Source: Anodontia alba
Taxonomy: Eukaryota; Mollusca; Bivalvia; Lucinida; Lucinidae
NCBI GenBank assembly: GCA_964016985.1
Contig: OZ024828.1
Span: forward strand, 89,148,399 to 89,212,398
DNA length: 64,000 nt
Direction of reading: 5' to 3'
In this document: one piece after another, positions 36,601 to 42,600 of the stretch
Position numbering within the stretch: position 1 is the stretch's first letter
How the letters are laid out: the number at the start of each line of letters is the position of its first letter
The notes under the pieces: generated by a model
The model's input: the letters and a program-made list of their open reading frames with translations, nothing else
The model's database searches: none
Told to the model about the DNA's origin: nothing
Position numbers and translations under genes: made by a program

Positions 36601-39600
36601 TTGCATGCTTACAAGAGCAAATCAGTTTGTAACCAGCCTACTTTACTTTCATTCAAGATTGACTTCTTTTCCTGAATCGTCTAGGTGGCCAAGTGATTAG
36701 CTCTCTCGACTCCGGACCATGAGGTCCCAGGTTAGAATCCTGCCAGAGGCAGAATTCAGGTCATGACGGTACTGGGCTTCATTGCATGGAGCCTTTCATT
36801 ATCATCTTTTTCATTGTCTCGATATGACTTAGTGTTGAAAGGGACGTAAAACACTAAGTGAGCCAGTACATGACAAAACCTACAAAATGGCATGTGCTCC
36901 AAGCAAAGACTTAAATATGCCTGGGCATCAGCTATGTCTGATCAGAGTCTTTGCTGTGCACTCAGTGGGTAGCTAAGGACCCAAGCTTTCTTCAGGGTGC
37001 AGTGAATACGCTGTTAAGGCTGATCTGAGTTCGCTGAGTGCACATGCCATTTTATAGGCTTTGTTGTGCGCCGGCTCAAATTATATTCATTTTGTCCTAT
37101 GTAATTACCCTCCAGCATGATAGATTTGTGCCCAATGGTGTTCCAGCTGCATTATCCCAAAACTGAGGAACTCTAGGGCATCTGCATTAACCCACTTCTT
37201 AACCACTGCCTTGCCTTCTGGGAATAGATATCATTTCTTAAGTTTGGGGGAAAAAAAAAACAAACAAAAATCACTAGGTACCAAACCAGGTTAACAGGCA
37301 GAATATGATATTACAGTGGAACCTCCACTACCTCCCATTAACGGCCATTTTTTATTCCCCCCGAGGTGTTTTCCTATATATTCGGATAAATGGTCACCTC
37401 CCTCCTCCAGTCAGTGTGGCCATTATAATTTATGATTTTAGGGCCAAAATCCCTCCGTTAAATGGTCAAATTGACAGAGAGTCAGAAAACCGGTGTCACA
37501 GAAATCAAAAGTAGGAAAACAAAAATTCATAGAAATCTCATCTCGCATAAAAAAAAAAAAAAAAAAGAGAAATACATTTTTATTTATCAGCAATAAATAT
37601 GATAATAAGTTAATTATTTTGATTAAAAAATAATAATAAAAAAATATGTAATAAGCAAAATAATTCATTTATTACACGGTCTTAATTTCTTTTTTTCAAG
37701 TACCACATGACATTGACCTTCAAAGGTTAGTGCGTGATCAGCCGGTGTCAATTTATCGAACAATATTAAAGACCGACTAATTGATTAAAGGACAATTGAT
37801 GATTGACCGTTGATGTTTACACCTACAGGTAATTGCAATGGTCAGATTGCTGAATGCGAATTGTCTCAAAATGATTACTGACACCTGTGTCTTTCGAGTA
37901 AATAAACAACTCTACTTTCATATTCCTATTCAGTCGACGCTCGTAAACATGTCTTCAAAAACCCGTAAAGTGCTTATTCTAGACGAACGCATTATAGAAA
38001 TTAAGCTGGTAATCGTAGGTCCCAAAGTTTTAATCTAGGTTTGGTCTTGCAGCGGTTGAAATGATAAACACATAAAATGACGGTATCATCTTCGATCATC
38101 TTTCACTTCTTTAATGAAATACCAGTACAGGTCAAACTGTAACATTGTCCTGTGACCTCAGACTTCCCAGTTTGATTACATCAACGATAATGTAAACAGA
38201 TGTCTTGGGACAATGAACAATGTTATATATATACGTAGCTTGTAAAATCCATGTTATATTTTTATATACATATATAAATCATACCAGTAATACAATCAAA
38301 TGTCTGGACTTTCACTGTCAGTGTAGGCCCGAAGATACATTTTTCGTTTCCGGATGATAACTTGAGTAAACATCAATGGATTTTCACCAAACTTTGTATG
38401 TGCATTGATATTGTGGAGATCTGGTTTGGGATTGCTAATGGGCAAATTTCGTCAATTTTTGACGGAGTTATCTGCCGTTGACACGCCCATATTTTCGTTT
38501 CCGGATGATAACTTGAGTAAACATCAATGGATTTTCACCAAACTTGGTGTGTGCTTTGATATTGTGGAGATCTTGTTTGGGATTGCTAATGGCCAAATTT
38601 TGTCAATTTTTGACGGAGTTATCTGCCAGAGACATGCCCATATTTTGGTTTCCGGACTATAACTTGAGTAAATAACAAGGGATTTTCACCAAAATTGCTA
38701 TATGCATTGACATGAAGGAGATCTGGTTTGGGATTGCTAATGGGCAAATTTCGTCAAATTTTTATGGAGTTATCTGCTCAAGACACACCCATATTTTCAT
38801 TTCCGGATGATAACTTGAGTAAATAACAAGGGATTTTCATCAAACTTGCTATATGCATTGACATTAAGGAGATCTTGTTTGGGATTGCTAATGGGCAAAT
38901 TTCGTAAAATGCTTATGGAGTTATCTGCCTGAGACATGCCCATATTTTCGTTTCCACATGATAACTTTAGTACTGTAAATAACAAGGGATTTTTAACCAA
39001 ACTTGCTATATGTATTCACAGTAAGGAGATCAGGTCTGGAATTGCTAATAGGCAAATTTCATCAATTTTTTACAGAGTTATCTGCCCGAGACATGTCCAT
39101 ATTTTCATTTCTGGATGATAACTTGAGTAAATAATAAGGCCTTTTAACCATTGCTATATGCATTGATATTATCAAGATCTGCTTTAGGATTGTTATCTGT
39201 CCATTGATATTATAAAGATCTAGTTTAGGATTATTATCTGTCCCTCTGTCATTTTCTTTCCCGACATTTTTGCAACGATAATTTTAATACATAAACAAAT
39301 AATTCCTATGGTGGGGTATTATGCTTGCAGTGCTTTTATTATGGCAAGATAAAATTGGCTTTCCCAAACATTTGTATGGGAAAATGTTGTAATTTTCTCA
39401 AAAGGCATTGGAAACTTATGGTTGAAACTTACAGTAATTACCCTTCAGCATGATAGATTTGTTCCCAATGGTGTTCCAGCTGTATTATCCCAAAACTGAG
39501 GAACTCTAGGGCATCTGCATTAACCCACACTTTAACTGCTGCCTTGCCTTCTTCATGGGAACAGATATCTTTTATCTTTTTTTAAGTTTGGGAATAAAAA

Positions 39601-42600
39601 ATACTCAGGTACTAAACCAGGCTAACAGGCAGGATATGGTATTATTTCATACTTGTTTCACTCATCAGCATAGTATTGAAACTTTAATTTAAGACTGATG
39701 TTTGATCAAAGAAGTATAAGAATCAAAATTTTAACCCTTAGAGGTTACCTACCCCTGCCTTTTGGGCTATACATATATAAATCATAATACTACTATTTCA
39801 CTTCCTCGCTGAAACTGCTTGGCCAGATTTCACCAGATTTCATATGGAGCTTCTGTCAAAGGAGTATTGAGAGTTTGTTCAAATGGTCATGCTCCATTGA
39901 CCAAGAAGGCAGACATGCCCCTTATATAGTGAAAAAGTCATCTTGCACATGCACAAAGTATCGGCCAGGCCTTTGCTCTCAAACGACACATTCTGTAGGG
40001 TCCAATAATTTTGTTATCAGACAGTGAAGGGGGTGATCAGACTGCATGGATGTGCAGGCAGATCTAGGCCTTTGCTGTCAGCATTTGCCCAAAGACACAT
40101 TTTCACATGGCATGGCCGTTATGGTATAAATGACATAAATCTTCTTCAGAAACCTTTGAGGTATATAGCATCAGGTTTGGAGCTCTACCAGATTTATGTA
40201 AATAATGATTCTCAGTTGACCTTTGACCTTTTTATGGCAAGATCAAAGTTGCTTTCCAATACATTTGTATGGAAAAAGATAGTAATTTTTTCAAAATACC
40301 TACAGCATATGATCAAAGAAGCAAATCCCTTATATGAAAATTGTATCCCTTGGATAACCTGTACCTCTCTGTAGGCTTATTCAGCAGGCGACAAATTGAT
40401 GATAATTTTATTTTCCACAGAAAATAGGTTTTGACATTTCATGCAAATTGTCTCCATTGGAGACAATTTGCATGGAATGTCAAAACCTGTTTTCTGAGAA
40501 AAAGAAGAAAAAAATATCCCAAAATGTCGTCTGCTGAAAATTTTACCCAGACTGCTACGCGTAAACTTCCCTTCACCCTGGGCTATATTCATATACAAAA
40601 TTATGATACATATAGCATTAAACAGTTTCTCCTCTGAAACTGCTTGGCTAGTTTTCACAATATTTCATCTGGAGCCTTCTGTTGAAGGTATTGAGAGTCC
40701 ATTCAAATAAACACACTCCATAGCCAAAGATCTGTCACAGTCCCCAAGCAGGTTATGATCTTGGTTTGCATCTTATTTGACATGTTTTAATGCATTGCAT
40801 GCTAAATGTTTGTTTCATTTACCAGAAAATATGGTTTAACATTTCATATCCCAAGGAGACAACTCACATGAAATGTTAAGCCCTAGTTTCTGAGAAAAAA
40901 ATAATTTATCATCTGCTAAATTTGGCTCCATCTTGCAAAAGGTTAAAGATGCCTGACTTTTCATTATGTATCATGCATTATTATTTGATTATGTATCCTT
41001 ATTTTTATCTTACCATATTGTAGTTGGTGGTGGGACGGACCACGTAGTTCCCAGCGACATTCCAGGTAGTACTATAAAAAACACTAAAACTTCAGACAGT
41101 AAGAACTCCAAGTTAATTACTTAATTGTAGGGAAGGACAGTAAATAGTATTGCAAAGGGACACAATCAAATTTTCTTCTTTTATTAAATTGCCTCCCTTT
41201 GCAGAATCAATTACTTTCCTTTCCTACATTGGTTAATAGGTAATGAACTCTTAATCCACCATTCAAAATTGTAATAGATGACATTTTATTTATTTTTTTT
41301 TTCTTTTGTCAGAGCAATTGACACTTGACATTTTATGGGCATTGTCTTTATTGCAGAGACTTTACACAAAATATCGTATTTTCTTCGAAAAATTAAAAAG
41401 AAATGTAAGGTCAATTACTGCTATTTTGACTGGTGCTTTAAGTGTACACATTTTCCACTATTTTTACTGTCTGATTTTTTGGGTACCTTTTTACTTTTTA
41501 TTTTGCATCATTTATTTAATGCTATTTATGCTGCATATAAAATCAGCAGATGGATTTTTTTTTGATTTTTTTTCAAAAAATGGGTTAGACATTTCATGTG
41601 AGATTATCTTCCAAGGAGACAGTTCACTTGAAATATCAAGCCTTGGGCCCAGTTGTTCAAAGCTAACGACATCATTAGTTAACGATTCATTAAAATTTAC
41701 ATGGAGTGATACGCAAATATGCTGAAATTTTTTGCTGAAAAAATGTGAGTAAAAGCTACTCACATTTTTTCAGCAAAAAATATCAGAATATTGTTATTGA
41801 ATCCGCTAAAACAGTTAACAAAAGGACCCTTAATAAGCTTGTTAAGCTAATGACGCTTTGAACAACTGAGCCCTGTTTTCGTAGAATAATAAGAAGCCTG
41901 CCACTCATTTGTCGTGAGTAAAATTCACCTTTGGTGTGCAAAAAGTTTCATTTTATTTGTTAGAAAGAAGACATATAAGCATTTACAAAGGAATATATTA
42001 CACATACATACCATATTACCTTTAAGTATTGGGACACCTTAACTCCTTAGCATACTTGTACTAAATTTTGAACAAAGTCTCTCAAGTTACTATCTGATGT
42101 TTCTAAAAAATTGCTGGATTGAGTGGCAAACAGAGTAGACCCTGATCAGATGCCACATTCTGCGGCATCTGATCTCAGTGTTTACACTGTTTGTACTTAT
42201 GGCCTGTCTGTCCAAATACTTAGGGCTGTTACAGTATGGCCTATGCAAAAGCGGACCTCGGTGGCTCAGTTGGATGCACATCCGACAGGAGATTAGGAGG
42301 TTGCAGATTTGATCCCCGCTGGGTCCGTAAACATTCTTTCGTGGACATTGATCAGGAATATTTTCAACAGTCATTCTCTCCCTTCAGCTGATTCAAGAAG
42401 GTCAGTTGTAAGTTTCTGGTGAAAGAATGTGCACAAGTAATGGTTAACTGCTTAGAATACTAAACCTACCCAGGAAAAATTGTGGTTAGATAAACTGTCC
42501 TCGCTCGTCAAAACCCCAATGGGTTGACTGGGCTGTAAAACCTCAACACAAACAAACAAACAAATCCTATGCACAAACAATTTCTGGTAACCTTTATACA

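Noticed and set aside
38405..39118. Several 60-85 residue open frames
   Set aside because: They are readings of the 151-bp tandem repeat and shift frame from unit to unit.
41304..41410. Extra PTP exon starting after TTTTGTCAG at 41304 ([12 protein letters not shown]...)
   Set aside because: The phase would fit, but the encoded hydrophobic sequence is unlike the PTP tail. It runs into a C-type MITE, and exon 11 already joins exon 12 in frame with the conserved C-terminus.
20909..42300. Functional tRNA genes at SINE heads (20911, 22115, 42253, 43088)
   Set aside because: A and B boxes are present, but the cloverleaf is imperfect. Each continues into a shared SINE body and tail, several with target-site duplications.
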